A stretch of DNA of 64,000 nucleotides from contig LDXX01000002.1 of the NCBI GenBank assembly GCA_001442925.1, positions 1 to 64,000 of the forward strand, read 5' to 3'. Origin of the DNA: Candidatus Kryptonium thompsonii. Its GTDB lineage: Bacteria > Bacteroidota > Ignavibacteria > Kryptoniales > Kryptoniaceae. This document shows, piece by piece, positions 1 to 8,320 of the stretch; the stretch's first letter is position 1; each line of letters starts with the position of its first letter. The notes below the pieces were generated by a model that worked only from the letters and a program-made list of their open reading frames with translations, made no database searches and was not told where the DNA came from. Position numbers and translations under genes: made by a program.

Positions 1-62
1 TTTATCAAAGTGGTTACGCTGGCATTTATTATATCCAGATGGGAATGGGTTGGAATTTTTGA
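1..62 (+). CDS. C-terminal end of a barrel-like exported protein (partial)
   Basis: An open frame enters from the left edge and stops with TGA at 60-62. Its last residues (YQSGYAGIYYIQMGMGWNF) closely match the end of the protein at 1715-2344 (IIYQSGYGTPYVQYGLGWNF). It is therefore the tail of a paralogue in a tandem family. A final aromatic F after alternating hydrophobic residues is typical of outer-membrane beta-barrel strands, but no function can be given from 19 residues. Confidence 0.6.
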   Translation, partial: YQSGYAGIYYIQMGMGWNF

Positions 63-175
63 TTAGTGAACTTTATTTATGCTCATGTTCAGTATGTGCA
101 TCATTGAATTGGACATAGTGGCAGGGATATTTGTGAAGGGCATCAGCAAATTAAAAATTAAACTGGGGAGAATTT

Positions 176-1177
176 ATGAAGCTTTTAAAATTCGTTTTTA
201 TAGTTTTATTTGTAGCGGTAAACATTGCAATGGGTCAGGGGTATGGATTAGAATTTAGGATTGAATTAGAGAAAGATGTTTTCTTTGAGGGGGAGGAGAT
301 TATAATAACTACTTATCTTGAGAATAGGGGTAATGAGGAGGTCGAAGTTGAAAATTTTACCCTTGGGACAGCTTATGAGGGTGTTATGACTTTTATTTTA
401 TCAAATTCAGAGGGGGATACAGTAAAATTACCTTTGGTTTTTTTAACTGACTTGCGAAGTATATTAGAGAGGGTTAGCCCAGGTGAAACAATAGTATGTT
501 TTACTAATGGTGAGTTAAATTCGATGTTTGATTATCCTTTTTCTGAGCTTCCAGTTGGAGATTATACATTGGTGGCGAGGTTTGATAGTTATATTGTAAA
601 GAATGGACGCCGCGAGAGGATAATTCTTACTTCAAATGCTGTTCATTTTAAAATCATCCCACCTGAGGGGAAAGAGAAAGAGGCATACGATTTCTACTTT
701 AAATACCTTTTAGGTAATTTTGATATAAGGAGGGAAGGTAGCAAAGGGTTATCGAGGAGAGGGGAACTTGTCGATAAGAAAAATATGAGCAAGGAAGATT
801 TTATCAAAGGATTGGAAAGTTTTTTAAAGAGATTTCCGGAAAGTATTTATGCTCCTGTCGTTATGAAAAAATTGGCGATAGCTTATAGTCTTGCAGGTGG
901 TAGCAATAAATCGTATGATGAAAATCTTATTGATATTGCAATAAAATATCCAAACTCATACACAGCTTGGTGTGTGTTACGTTCAATTTGTTTAGGTAAA
1001 TTCGTAACCAAGGAAAATAAGAGCTTTCCCAATATTTATCGTGAGAGGTGGGATTTGGTGAGGGAGTTTAGTGAAAGATATCCTGATACGAGGATTGGTA
1101 AAGTGTGTAAAGAGATACTGGATGGGAGGATAGAGTTAAGAAATCGTGGTGCAAGCCTTGTTAGAGTAAGGAGATAA
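176..1177 (+). CDS. Exported protein of unknown function, probably truncated
   Basis: 333 aa with an N-terminal signal peptide (about residues 1-20, cut after AMGQ). Residues about 24-160 are beta-rich and loosely resemble BsuPI-type inhibitor or Ig-like domains (a weak impression). Residues 205-320 are helical and TPR-like (FLKRFPESIYAPVVMKKLA). Start ATG 176 follows a GGGGAGAA ribosome site. The frame ends in an odd basic tail (VRVRR). Coding character then continues in other frames from 1178 to 1606, up to an orphan T9SS sorting domain. The gene was therefore probably once longer and secreted by T9SS, and has lost its end through frameshifts. No specific activity can be assigned. Confidence 0.6.
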   Translation: MKLLKFVFIVLFVAVNIAMGQGYGLEFRIELEKDVFFEGEEIIITTYLENRGNEEVEVENFTLGTAYEGVMTFILSNSEGDTVKLPLVFLTDLRSILERVSPGETIVCFTNGELNSMFDYPFSELPVGDYTLVARFDSYIVKNGRRERIILTSNAVHFKIIPPEGKEKEAYDFYFKYLLGNFDIRREGSKGLSRRGELVDKKNMSKEDFIKGLESFLKRFPESIYAPVVMKKLAIAYSLAGGSNKSYDENLIDIAIKYPNSYTAWCVLRSICLGKFVTKENKSFPNIYRERWDLVREFSERYPDTRIGKVCKEILDGRIELRNRGASLVRVRR

Positions 1178-1309
1178 GGGCGACAAAGTGATTGAGGATT
1201 GTAGGTGGTACGCTTTCACGCAATGGAGATGTTTTATATCCAGTAAATATCGGAGAGGGTAAGAAGCCAGATTTGCTGAGGGAAGAGGGAAGTTGAGGAT
1301 AGTAGGGAG

Positions 1310-1606
1310 ATGTTCAAAGAGAAAGTGGAGGAGGTCCCCAAGGGATATGGTCTTAGTCAAAATTATCCGAATCCGTTTAACCCAGTGACAGAGATAAAGT
1401 TTGCGTTGCCGGAGGATGGATATGTAAAGCTTATTGTATATGATATACTTGGTCGTGAGGTTGCAAGGCTTGTAGATGGGGAAGTAAGAGCAGGTTATCA
1501 CACGGTAAGATGGGATGCAAGTAATATGTCAAGTGGAATTTATATTTATAGGATTATGGTTGGAAATAAGTTTACTGGTGCTAAAGGGATGCTGTTAATC
1601 AAATAG
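1310..1606 (+). CDS. Orphan T9SS type-A C-terminal sorting domain (gene fragment)
   Basis: 98 aa that is almost entirely a T9SS sorting domain: [17 protein letters not shown], then YVKLIVYDILGREVARLV and SGIYIYRIMV, ending GMLLIK. It has no signal peptide and no cargo domain, so alone it could not be exported. Upstream, 1195-1293 reads coherently in a different frame (VGGTLSRNGDVLYPVNIG), and 1179-1200 in a third. These look like pieces of one coding region broken by small indels after the gene at 176. It is best read as the decayed 3' end of that gene or of a neighbour. The family assignment is certain; whether it is expressed is not. Confidence 0.7.
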   Translation: MFKEKVEEVPKGYGLSQNYPNPFNPVTEIKFALPEDGYVKLIVYDILGREVARLVDGEVRAGYHTVRWDASNMSSGIYIYRIMVGNKFTGAKGMLLIK

Positions 1607-1714
1607 CTGATCATGTGCAGTGTTAGAGAGGATGGAGAGTGTGATAAGTTTGAATTTTAAAAAAAAGAGTTATATTAAAAATAGGTATATGAAAAATTAT
1701 TTTTTTGTAAGCCC

Positions 1715-2344
1715 GTGGTTTTTGGTATTTTTATATTAAGTTTTTTATTTTTGCCGATAAATTTTGCTTATGGTCAATGTGGGGATAAAGAGGCATATAA
1801 GTTTTTGGGAGTTCGGTTTGACGATAATATTTTTGATTCAAGATACATTAGTTTAGAAGGCAACGGTGATTTTTTATCAGGGGGTTTTATTGACACCACG
1901 AGGTATACAAGGGGTAAAGATAGCACAAATCGTATTGCATTTAAGAGGAATAGGGTTTATGTGGGTGTAGGAGATCCTTATCTAATTAATTTAGGTTTTA
2001 GGTATAGATTGTCGAAGAGTTGGTTTGTGGAGATGGAGAGTCCAACTTTTCCACTTCCGATGGCTTTTGCTTTTGGAGCTTCAACGAAGAGGTATGTTAA
2101 TCCATCTAATTTTATATTCTTTGATGTAGAAGCTAAAATTGTAGCAGGTTATGATTTATTACCTTATCACAGGTTTACATCGTTAAGTTTTTTCTCGCCT
2201 AGTCCTAGATTTGGGGTTGGATTGGTTGGTGGACTTGATATAGGGACGAAGGTAGACTTTTTGTTATATTTGAGGTTAGGCATTATTTACCAAAGTGGTT
2301 ATGGCACTCCATATGTTCAGTATGGATTGGGATGGAATTTTTAA
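1715..2344 (+). CDS. Exported beta-barrel-like protein
   Basis: 209 aa from a GTG at 1715; hydrophobic signal sequence ending near FAYGQ, then alternating aromatic/hydrophobic strands and a final phenylalanine (QYGLGWNF), as in small outer-membrane barrels. The end is nearly the same as the protein fragment at 1-62. An ATG at 1689 in another frame gives MKNYFFVSPWFLVF, itself a good signal-peptide start that runs to a stop at once. A single-base slip near 1730 may have separated the original start from the rest. Family unknown; role in the outer membrane is inferred from shape only. Confidence 0.55.
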   Translation: MVFGIFILSFLFLPINFAYGQCGDKEAYKFLGVRFDDNIFDSRYISLEGNGDFLSGGFIDTTRYTRGKDSTNRIAFKRNRVYVGVGDPYLINLGFRYRLSKSWFVEMESPTFPLPMAFAFGASTKRYVNPSNFIFFDVEAKIVAGYDLLPYHRFTSLSFFSPSPRFGVGLVGGLDIGTKVDFLLYLRLGIIYQSGYGTPYVQYGLGWNF

Positions 2345-2371
2345 AATAAACTTTAAAAAGAAGGGATAAAA

Positions 2372-2983
2372 ATGAGGGTTATTATCCTAATGTTTTTGAT
2401 ATTTCAATTTGCAGTGGCTCAAACTCGGTATATTACTCTGGGCAATGGAGGTTTAAATGCTACGGATGGAGGTTTTGAAAGATATAAAGGGGTTTTCATG
2501 AAACTTTCGGGGAAAAAAGGCATTGAAAGTGACGATTCTTTAAAATACAACTTGAATTTAAGCGTGGGTATAAGAGTTACAGCTATGATGATTGGTTATG
2601 CTTTTCTTCCTTTCTTGCCTATACCTCCTTCAGTTTCGATTGGGTTGAAAGCTTGGAGATCAGGCATAGTATTTTTTGAATATCCACTTTTATCTATAGG
2701 GGTAAGGAAGTACTTTTTTGGGGAAGGTTCGCCCCCTGCTTATTTATCAGTTGGTTTATTCCCAGCTCCAATTCTTTCTTATAAAAATGGAAGTTGGGAG
2801 TTAGGTAATATTGGTTTTGATGTGCAATGGGGTTGGGATTTTACAAATCCATATTCAGGTTTTATGGGTTCGCTGTCGTTTTGGCTTACGCATTCGCCAA
2901 AACTTACAAAAGAGGACCTTAAAACATTACTAGGTATTTCTGTGAGAATTGGATGGAATTTTAAAATTCAATTTAAAAAATAA
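2372..2983 (+). CDS. Exported beta-barrel-like protein
   Basis: 203 aa, ATG 2372, with AGAAGGGA ribosome site upstream. Signal peptide about 1-16 (ends FAVAQ). The mature part is rich in glycine and aromatic residues with alternating hydrophobic strands and ends SVRIGWNFKIQFKK, recalling the GWNF end of the two preceding proteins. It lies 27 bases after the 1715 gene and is probably co-transcribed. No domain is recognised; an outer-membrane barrel is inferred. Confidence 0.6.
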   Translation: MRVIILMFLIFQFAVAQTRYITLGNGGLNATDGGFERYKGVFMKLSGKKGIESDDSLKYNLNLSVGIRVTAMMIGYAFLPFLPIPPSVSIGLKAWRSGIVFFEYPLLSIGVRKYFFGEGSPPAYLSVGLFPAPILSYKNGSWELGNIGFDVQWGWDFTNPYSGFMGSLSFWLTHSPKLTKEDLKTLLGISVRIGWNFKIQFKK

Positions 2984-2997
2984 CGGAGGGTTAAAAC

Positions 2998-3807
2998 GTA
3001 GTTCATCAATATCTTGTAATTCAGGGGTATAATTTGTTAAGGATGACCTTAAGGGCAGATATCCCTGAGATAAGAGAGCACTTAGGTACAATGGATCCAT
3101 GGTATCGTGGTGATAGGCCATGGCAAAGAGGTTTTATTACAACAGGGGCATGGAGAGAGGATGAAGAAAATGTAGTAAATCCATATTCAATATGGCTCCC
3201 TACAGGAGCAATTCCACTTCCAACAGTAGATCATTTTTGGGATGCTGATCGTGGGGATGCTAGTGAAAATTGGTTGAGGGTATTAATACAGAATCAGCAT
3301 CGAAAAACCATTGGTCCTTATATGAATGCATATAAAAAAATTATAGCATATGCATATCCCAATAGAAGTTGGATATTAAAATATGCCCCTGGTACTAGCA
3401 ATATATACCAATATGATTTTCGCAGGCCAGATGGTTCAATAGTTACTTTTACTTTTTCTATCGCTATTGGTTTTGAATACAATTCATTAGTAGAACTGTA
3501 TAAAACTGGAAGGGCTTGGGTAGTTGGATATTATGATGTAACTGGTAGGTGGATTAATGCTGATATACGTCCAGATATACTTCCTTGTGAAGTTATTCTT
3601 ACCAAAGCCTATCGAGATAAGTTTGTTTGGGAAATTCTTGGCAGGATGTGCCATTTGCTTGGTGATATAAGTGTCCCTGCATATGCGCATGTTGATGAAC
3701 ATGCAAGCCGTAAGTTTTTGGTATTCAAATTGGTTCTGGACCTGACATAGAAGAGTAATTACACATATTGGGATGCACAGAAAGTGTATGAGCAATTTGG
3801 GGTATAA
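2998..3807 (+). pseudogene. Zinc-dependent phospholipase C-like protein, broken at both ends
   Basis: The open frame 2998-3750 contains HQYLVIQGYNLLRMTLRADI near the start, a WREDEENVVNPYS stretch, HFWDAD, and CHLLGDISVPAYAHVDEH. This histidine/aspartate pattern recalls the bacterial zinc-dependent phospholipase C / P1-nuclease-like family. A ribosome site (GGAGGG, 2984-2989) remains, but no start codon or signal peptide follows: the frame begins directly in the domain, and the first usable codon is TTG 3034. After the DEH motif the frame garbles, stops at 3748-3750, then reads on coherently (YTYWDAQKVYEQFG) to 3807. Signal peptide and C-terminus are lost, so this is a pseudogene. The remaining ligand histidines are well preserved. 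Confidence 0.6.
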
Positions 3808-3813
3808 AATATT

Positions 3814-3859
3814 GAGGCAGGTGGTTTTGTGAGCGTTAAAAATAGCTTTGGTGAAGTAG
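3814..3859 (+). pseudogene. T9SS sorting-domain tail remnant
   Basis: Reads EAGGFVSVK then, after a one-base slip, IALVK and stop. This is the usual end of T9SS domains in this window (AGGFVSVKKMVLVK). No sorting domain precedes it. The same tail, with the same downstream sequence, recurs at 19450-19491. Confidence 0.6.
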
Positions 3860-3922
3860 GGTTTAAGTGGGTAAGTTGGATGGGGACTTGACAAAATGAA
3901 ATTTTTTTTTAATTTTAATTGA

Positions 3923-3946
3923 GGGCGTATATCAATACGCCTGTAC
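3923..3946. repeat. Palindromic repeat, family A (copy 1)
   Basis: GGGCGTAT, a four-base loop and ATACGCC followed by TGTAC: an inverted repeat ending in a conserved GTAC-type tail. It matches the copy at 19556-19579 with one difference and is part of a larger duplicated block. Confidence 0.65.
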
Positions 3947-4004
3947 TTTCTGTTCTTGGGAAATACAGGGAGGGATTTTGGATGAATTTTGAAATCCACA
4001 AAAA

Positions 4005-4078
4005 TAACGGTGTGGGTTATGAACGCAGAGATAGGGGTGACAAGCGTCCGCTTACTTATGGATCTATTTCGAGATAAA
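4005..4078 (+). pseudogene. 3' remnant of a PD40 propeller lipoprotein gene
   Basis: Over about 70 bases this matches the last codons of the lipoprotein gene at 19645-20592 (GTGTGGGTTATGAACGCAGA, then CGTCCGCTTACTTATGGA), with a two-base insertion that breaks the frame. The rest of that gene is missing here, although the following gene (4106) is the near-twin of the gene that follows it in the other copy. A deletion inside a duplicated block explains this. Confidence 0.7.
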
Positions 4079-4105
4079 ACTTTTTCAAAATAAGAGGTGA
4101 AAGTT

Positions 4106-5110
4106 ATGTCCATTCAAAATTTCATTAAGGTTTCACAGATGATGTTGCTTGGTTTGCTAATTTTTGTTGGATGTAAAGATAACCCAGTTTCAGATGGTGG
4201 GTTTCCTGTTGAGCCTGGTCCAATTTTATTTATTTCCGATAAGAGTGGTTCATATCAACTTTACAGCATGAATGAGGATGGTTCAAATGTTCAGCAGTTG
4301 ACGAATGATCCGAATTTTCCAATACTCTATGCAAGGTGGTCCCCTGATGGGAAGAAAATAGCGGTTGTTTCAGTAGTGGGAGATAAAAGGACATATCCAG
4401 AATATAGGGGTGCAATTTTCATTATGGATGCGGATGGGAGGAATAGGTATCAATTGACTCAGCAATATGTTGTTGTAGATGATTCTACTTATGGGAGATT
4501 GATGTATGGAGGGGCATGGGAGCCAGTTTGGTCGCCTGATGGGAAGCAGATCGCATATTTAAGGTTGATGGTTCCAGAAGTATTTGGTAATTGGGATGTT
4601 TTCATAATAAATATTGATGGATCTAATGAGCGGAGAATTACTTCAACAATTAATTCTTTTGAGAGGGTATGGGATTGGGGAGGGAAAAATCAGGCGATAT
4701 TAATATCAGTTCATTCAAAGATTTTTATGTATACTCCAGATGGTAATATTTTAAGATCTTGGGAAAGTGATAGTTTGGCATACGGGAGCATAGCATATTC
4801 ATCAAAGGGGGATAAGGTAGCATATGTGGTGACTTTTTATCCTGTTTCAGATCACCAGAAAGGCATATTTGTAGAAGATTTGGATAGCGGTGTGATTAAA
4901 AACATTACTAAAGGTACAGATTATTACTGGGTTGTTAGCTGGTCACCTGATGATTCTTACATCCTTCTATGTGGGTCAAAAGGTGATGTTGACAAATGGG
5001 GGAGAACTGTAAATCGTATTTTAATTTTGAATTCAGATGGAAGTAATATTAGAGATATTACACCATTTGAAAATACATATATTCTACCTACAAGTTGGCG
5101 AAAGAGGTGA
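4106..5110 (+). CDS. PD40/TolB-like beta-propeller lipoprotein
   Basis: 334 aa from ATG 4106, preceded by AGAGGTG at 4093-4099; the GTG at 4097 lies inside that ribosome site and is not the start. Lipoprotein signal with lipobox FVGC (Cys23). Blade motifs such as RWSPDGKKIAVVS, VWSPDGKQIAYL and SWSPDDSYI mark a TolB-type propeller. Its near-identical paralogue is 20623-21615, which supports the chosen start. Such proteins sit on the envelope, often as binding scaffolds; ligand unknown. No T9SS tail is present, so export by the lipoprotein pathway is expected. A broken remnant of a second propeller gene lies just upstream. Confidence 0.8.
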   Translation: MSIQNFIKVSQMMLLGLLIFVGCKDNPVSDGGFPVEPGPILFISDKSGSYQLYSMNEDGSNVQQLTNDPNFPILYARWSPDGKKIAVVSVVGDKRTYPEYRGAIFIMDADGRNRYQLTQQYVVVDDSTYGRLMYGGAWEPVWSPDGKQIAYLRLMVPEVFGNWDVFIINIDGSNERRITSTINSFERVWDWGGKNQAILISVHSKIFMYTPDGNILRSWESDSLAYGSIAYSSKGDKVAYVVTFYPVSDHQKGIFVEDLDSGVIKNITKGTDYYWVVSWSPDDSYILLCGSKGDVDKWGRTVNRILILNSDGSNIRDITPFENTYILPTSWRKR

Positions 5111-5160
5111 TGCCTTTACATCTTTTTATGCTAAAAAAATTTTAAATGAGGTGAAAAGCA

Positions 5161-7506
5161 ATGAAGCGCAGAATACTTGCTATATTGCTTGCTTTAATTA
5201 CATCGGTAGTATTCTCACAGCAACTTATACCGATTCAGGACAAGAGTGGTAATAAGTTGCTTTTACAAATGAACCCATGGACAGGTTCTGCACACCGTGT
5301 TTATGGTCAATTGCCAAACATCAGCAGATATGGTTTCAGTTGGCTAAATCTTAACCTAATGAGCATAGAGAACCTGTCGAAGAAGTTCTTCTCAGATTAC
5401 GCCGGTATTCTAAAGATTAATCCAGACCAAACGAAATTAAGGAAGGCAGAGACGGATGGCAGAATGTGGTTTATTTCTTATGAGCAATCTATAAATGGTG
5501 TGCCTGTTTATGGGACTGAGATTGGCTACACAGTTAACCAGAGGGGTGATATAGTTGCGCTCGGCGCAGATGCATATCAAAATATATCTGTTTTAACAAC
5601 TCCACAAATAACAAAATCTAAAGCTGAGGAGATAGCCAAACGAGCATTTGGATTTGATTCAACTGCAATAGAGAAAGGATGTGAGCTTATAATTTATCCC
5701 AAACAGGGAAAAGACACGACGATTTTTTATTTGACATGGAAAATTACTTTATTTCGTGCTTATCCATTGCAAGAAATTATTTATTTTGTTGATGCTCAAA
5801 CTGGTGAGATAATAGAGGCCGAGAGCAATATTAAGGAAGGAGACTATCTCAGGGGTCAAGTAACAGGGGGTTATTGGTCTGTTCATGCGTGGGATTCTCC
5901 TGTAGATACAGGATTTAAGACCACGCACATAAAGGTGTGGGCAAAAGTATGGTGGGGTGATTGGTTAGTCTGGGAAGGAGATAGTGATGCCAATGGGAAT
6001 TATGATGCGGGGTATCTGCCAGAAACATGGGATTACTATATTCAGTTTGTTTTACAGAATGAATGGGTTCAAGTGCGGGATTACGTTAGTGGTAAACCTA
6101 TCACACAAGAAGTATGGTGCTCGCCAGGGATTGTAAACCTATATTGGGGCGCAACAGATGGAACAAATGTAAGATGGCATGCTTCGGTGATGCATGATTA
6201 TTTCAAGAATACGTTTAATTACACCGGCGTGTATTATCAGATGGGTGCATACATCAATTGTGGAGAGGGTATAAATGGTGCTGCTGATGGCACAAATATC
6301 TACTTTGGAAGCCAACCCGGACGGCAATGGGCGCGTTCAAGTGACGCTGTCTATCACGAGTACACACATAATGTTATTTATCATATTTATGGTGGCTGGA
6401 TTGGTTCTGGTAGCTATACTGAGGTGCCACCGCCTGGACCGCCTGAACCTGGACCGCCGAGCCCAGGTCCCCCTACCCAAGCGAAAGCTATGGACGAAGG
6501 CTTGGCCGATTACTTTGCTTGCACGGTAAATAATGATCCTCGTGTGGGTGAAGACGTTGGCGTTGATAGAAATCTTAATAATGATTACAAATGGAACCCA
6601 GACAGTAGCGCTCATTGGAACGGTCAGGTGATTGGTGGTGCTTGCTGGGACCTTCGCCAATCAGTAGTAGAGCCAAGTATCGCAGACAACCTTGTTTTCA
6701 GGGCGCTGCAAGTTTCGCCACATGCTCGTACATTTAGCGATTTTGAATACAATGTCTTTGTGGTGGACAAAGAGTACTACAACAGCTCTCACACTTCTCA
6801 GATTTATCAAGCGTTTTCCAAGCATGGGATCACGATACCAGCTTTAGTTGTTTCCATATCTGGTCCAACATATCTTAATGGCAATCAACTGGGAACTTAT
6901 ACGGCGACGGCCTCTGGTGGTGTTCCTCCTTATTCTTATCAATGGTGGAAGTTAGATATTGGAGATGGTGATTCATATGCCACAGCAACGCCGTCATCTC
7001 CTATATCGCCGATGAGACCTCCTGTGAACACATGGTATCCAATTGGAACGAACAGCCCAACTGTGAGCACGAGTAATCCAGCTTGGCTTGACTTTGAGCT
7101 CAAATGTGTTGTGACCGATGCTACAAATATCAGCGTAACATCCAATATTCTTTATGTCACTGTCGGCGGTTCAGGGAAAATTACTGCTGGCGATCTTTCG
7201 AAAAGTGAAATCAGCGTGCAAGAGATACCCACTGAATACGCATTACAGAACTACCCGAATCCTTTCAATCCAACAACGGAAATTAGATATCAAATGCCGG
7301 TCAGCGGTTTTGTTAGACTTTCTATTTTTGATGTTCTTGGTCGGGAGGTTGAAGTTCTTGTGGACGAGGCAAAACCTGCTGGCTCATATACTGTATCGTT
7401 TGATGCATCAAATTTGCCAAGTGGAGTTTACTTTGCAAGAATTTATGTTACATCAAGCGAAGGGAAGCCATTTGTTCAAACAATTAAGATGGTGTTAGCA
7501 AAATAA
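5161..7506 (+). CDS. Secreted M4/M36 (fungalysin-like) zinc metalloprotease with T9SS tail
   Basis: 781 aa. Signal peptide 1-19 (SVVFSQ), FTP/PepSY-type propeptide about 40-215 ([14 protein letters not shown]), catalytic domain about 300-560 with HEYTH (H399, E400, H403) and a probable third zinc ligand E446 in MDEGLADYF, an Ig-like domain about 567-670, and a T9SS sorting domain about 695-781 ([16 protein letters not shown], ending MVLAK). A proline-rich stretch (about 422-438, [10 protein letters not shown]) sits between the HExxH helix and the glutamate. The propeptide implies secretion as an inactive precursor and self-processing outside the cell. Start ATG follows GAGGTGAAAAGCA. Confidence 0.88.
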   Translation: MKRRILAILLALITSVVFSQQLIPIQDKSGNKLLLQMNPWTGSAHRVYGQLPNISRYGFSWLNLNLMSIENLSKKFFSDYAGILKINPDQTKLRKAETDGRMWFISYEQSINGVPVYGTEIGYTVNQRGDIVALGADAYQNISVLTTPQITKSKAEEIAKRAFGFDSTAIEKGCELIIYPKQGKDTTIFYLTWKITLFRAYPLQEIIYFVDAQTGEIIEAESNIKEGDYLRGQVTGGYWSVHAWDSPVDTGFKTTHIKVWAKVWWGDWLVWEGDSDANGNYDAGYLPETWDYYIQFVLQNEWVQVRDYVSGKPITQEVWCSPGIVNLYWGATDGTNVRWHASVMHDYFKNTFNYTGVYYQMGAYINCGEGINGAADGTNIYFGSQPGRQWARSSDAVYHEYTHNVIYHIYGGWIGSGSYTEVPPPGPPEPGPPSPGPPTQAKAMDEGLADYFACTVNNDPRVGEDVGVDRNLNNDYKWNPDSSAHWNGQVIGGACWDLRQSVVEPSIADNLVFRALQVSPHARTFSDFEYNVFVVDKEYYNSSHTSQIYQAFSKHGITIPALVVSISGPTYLNGNQLGTYTATASGGVPPYSYQWWKLDIGDGDSYATATPSSPISPMRPPVNTWYPIGTNSPTVSTSNPAWLDFELKCVVTDATNISVTSNILYVTVGGSGKITAGDLSKSEISVQEIPTEYALQNYPNPFNPTTEIRYQMPVSGFVRLSIFDVLGREVEVLVDEAKPAGSYTVSFDASNLPSGVYFARIYVTSSEGKPFVQTIKMVLAK

Positions 7507-7534
7507 GATTGATGATTGGAATGTAGTTGGTTTT

Positions 7535-7612
7535 TTAAGTGGTGTTTACTTTTACAGGGTTAGTTTGAACGGTAAATATGTTGATGTTAAGAAGATGGTG
7601 TTGGTGAAGTAG
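7535..7612 (+). pseudogene. T9SS sorting-domain tail remnant
   Basis: 26 codons reading LSGVYFYRVSLNGKY, then VDVKKMVLVK and stop: the last two strands of a T9SS sorting domain with nothing before it. It lies 28 bases after the intact sorting domain of the metalloprotease, so it is left over from a second gene whose cargo part is gone. Confidence 0.7.
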
Positions 7613-7615
7613 TGT

Positions 7616-7639
7616 GGGCGTATGGCGATACGGCCGTAT
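7616..7639. repeat. Palindromic repeat, family A (copy 2)
   Basis: GGGCGTAT, GGCG loop, ATACGGCC, GTAT; same layout as the other family A copies with small changes. It directly follows the T9SS tail remnant. Confidence 0.55.
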
Positions 7640-7644
7640 GATGT

Positions 7645-7668
7645 GGGCAATTCGTGAATTGCCCCTAC
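7645..7668. repeat. Palindromic repeat, family A (copy 3)
   Basis: GGGCAATT, CGTG loop, AATTGCCC then CTAC: an exact eight-base stem with a different stem sequence but the same GGGC...GCCC ends and CTAC tail as its relatives. Confidence 0.6.
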
Positions 7669-7682
7669 GGGGTAAGGTTGAG

Positions 7683-7708
7683 AGGGGCATTTAATGAAAT
7701 GTTTTTAC
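7683..7708. repeat. Palindromic repeat, family A (copy 4, degenerate)
   Basis: GGGGCATTT, AATG, AAATGTTTTTAC: the left half is intact and the right half has drifted (TGTTTTT in place of TGCCCC). Confidence 0.4.
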
Positions 7709-7716
7709 ATGGGGAT

Positions 7717-7745
7717 TTGACTTTTGGGGTGAAGTTTGGTATGTT
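7717..7745 (+). promoter_or_regulatory. Sigma70-like promoter in gene-free DNA
   Basis: TTGACT at 7717-7722, a 17-base spacer, then TATGTT at 7740-7745. The same -35 and spacing recur at 8004 and 8321. No gene follows; a terminator-like hairpin lies about 55 bases downstream at 7802. Confidence 0.45.
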
Positions 7746-7801
7746 TGTGTAAATCCCTTGCATGGCTTTTCTCCCTTTTTAGTGGATCTCGTGAAGGATG
7801 G

Positions 7802-7828
7802 AGCCCCGGTGATGAGCTGAGGCTTTTG
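7802..7828 (+). terminator. Terminator-like hairpin (degenerate)
   Basis: AGCCCCGG, TGATGAG, CTGAGGCT then TTTGCTTTT. It matches the good terminator at 9061-9088 but with a weaker stem. With the promoter at 7717 it would delimit a transcript of about 75 bases. Confidence 0.4.
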
Positions 7829-7979
7829 CTTTTGTGTTTGTGTGAGTTGAGTATGAAAATATTTTTTAAGTCGGATACTCTCAGATTGTTAAGACTTTTC
7901 GTTAAATCATGAGGGGTGAGGATTGTTTTCTTGCTTTTTGTGGTTCAAATGTCCATCAACTTATGATGGAAGGGAAAAT

Positions 7980-8003
7980 GGGCATTTCATGAAATGTCCC
8001 TAC
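7980..8003. repeat. Palindromic repeat, family A (copy 5)
   Basis: GGGCATTT, CATG, AAATGTCCC then TAC, a near-perfect palindrome. It abuts the TTGACT box of the promoter at 8004. Confidence 0.6.
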
Positions 8004-8032
8004 TTGACTGTTGGTATGGGATTTATTATATT
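8004..8032 (+). promoter_or_regulatory. Sigma70-like promoter / CRISPR leader (copy 1)
   Basis: TTGACT at 8004-8009, 17-base spacer, TATATT at 8027-8032. The stretch from here to 8076 ends TTTATTTTATGGTGGG next to the first CRISPR-like repeat. It is clearly related to 8321-8394, which stands in front of another repeat. A conserved AT-rich sequence carrying a promoter beside the first repeat is what a CRISPR leader looks like. Confidence 0.5.
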
Positions 8033-8076
8033 ATAGTGTGTGAATTTTGATATGTTTAAGTTTTATTTTATGGTGG

Positions 8077-8242
8077 GTTTGGATTGAATTTGTGAGGGAT
8101 TGAAACAAAAAATGGCAATGGATGGATATATAAAACTAGGGAAGGTTTGAATCGAACCTATGAGGGATTGAAACTAAGAAAACTCACCCACTTGCCGTAC
8201 GCGTAGCCCGCAGTTTGAATTGAACCTGTGAGGGGGTGAATT
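8077..8242 (+). CRISPR. Small decayed CRISPR array, three repeats and two spacers
   Basis: Three 30-base repeats at 8077-8106, 8145-8174 and 8213-8242 share the start GTTTG and, in the first two, the end TGAGGGATTGAAAC. The repeats differ at several positions; the third ends GGGGGTGAATT. The two gaps, 8107-8144 and 8175-8212, are unrelated in sequence and both exactly 38 bases, the size of type I/III spacers. The GATTGAAAC end is typical of many type I-B and III repeats. No cas gene is in the window, so this is an orphan or relic array. Degeneration in repeat three fits the leader-distal end of an array read left to right. Confidence 0.7.
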
Positions 8243-8280
8243 AGGGCAATTTGTGAATTGAATTTGTGAGGATTGGGATA
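8243..8280. repeat. Half family A palindrome fused to a degenerate CRISPR-like repeat
   Basis: 8243-8262 contains GGGCAATT, TGTG, AATTGAA, the left part of a family A palindrome. It overlaps 8251-8280, where TGAATTGAATTTGTGAGGATT resembles a CRISPR repeat with one deleted base. A junction of two eroded repeats is the simplest reading. Confidence 0.35.
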
Positions 8281-8316
8281 AATGAAAATTAAATCAATAG
8301 CCCAAGCGGTGAACCG
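8281..8316 (+). terminator. Degenerate copy of the 9061 terminator region
   Basis: AATTAAATCAATAGCCC followed by GCGGTGAACCGGGGTTT mirrors 9047-9083 (AATTAAATCAGTAGCCCC, GGTGGTGAGCCGGGGCTTT). The stem here is weakened. It closes the first of two leader-to-terminator units. Confidence 0.4.
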
Positions 8317-8320
8317 GGGT

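Noticed and set aside
3487-4113. 208-codon minus-strand frame over the phospholipase-like pseudogene
   Set aside because: The plus strand carries recognisable protein motifs and T9SS remnants across the same interval; the minus product has no recognisable features.
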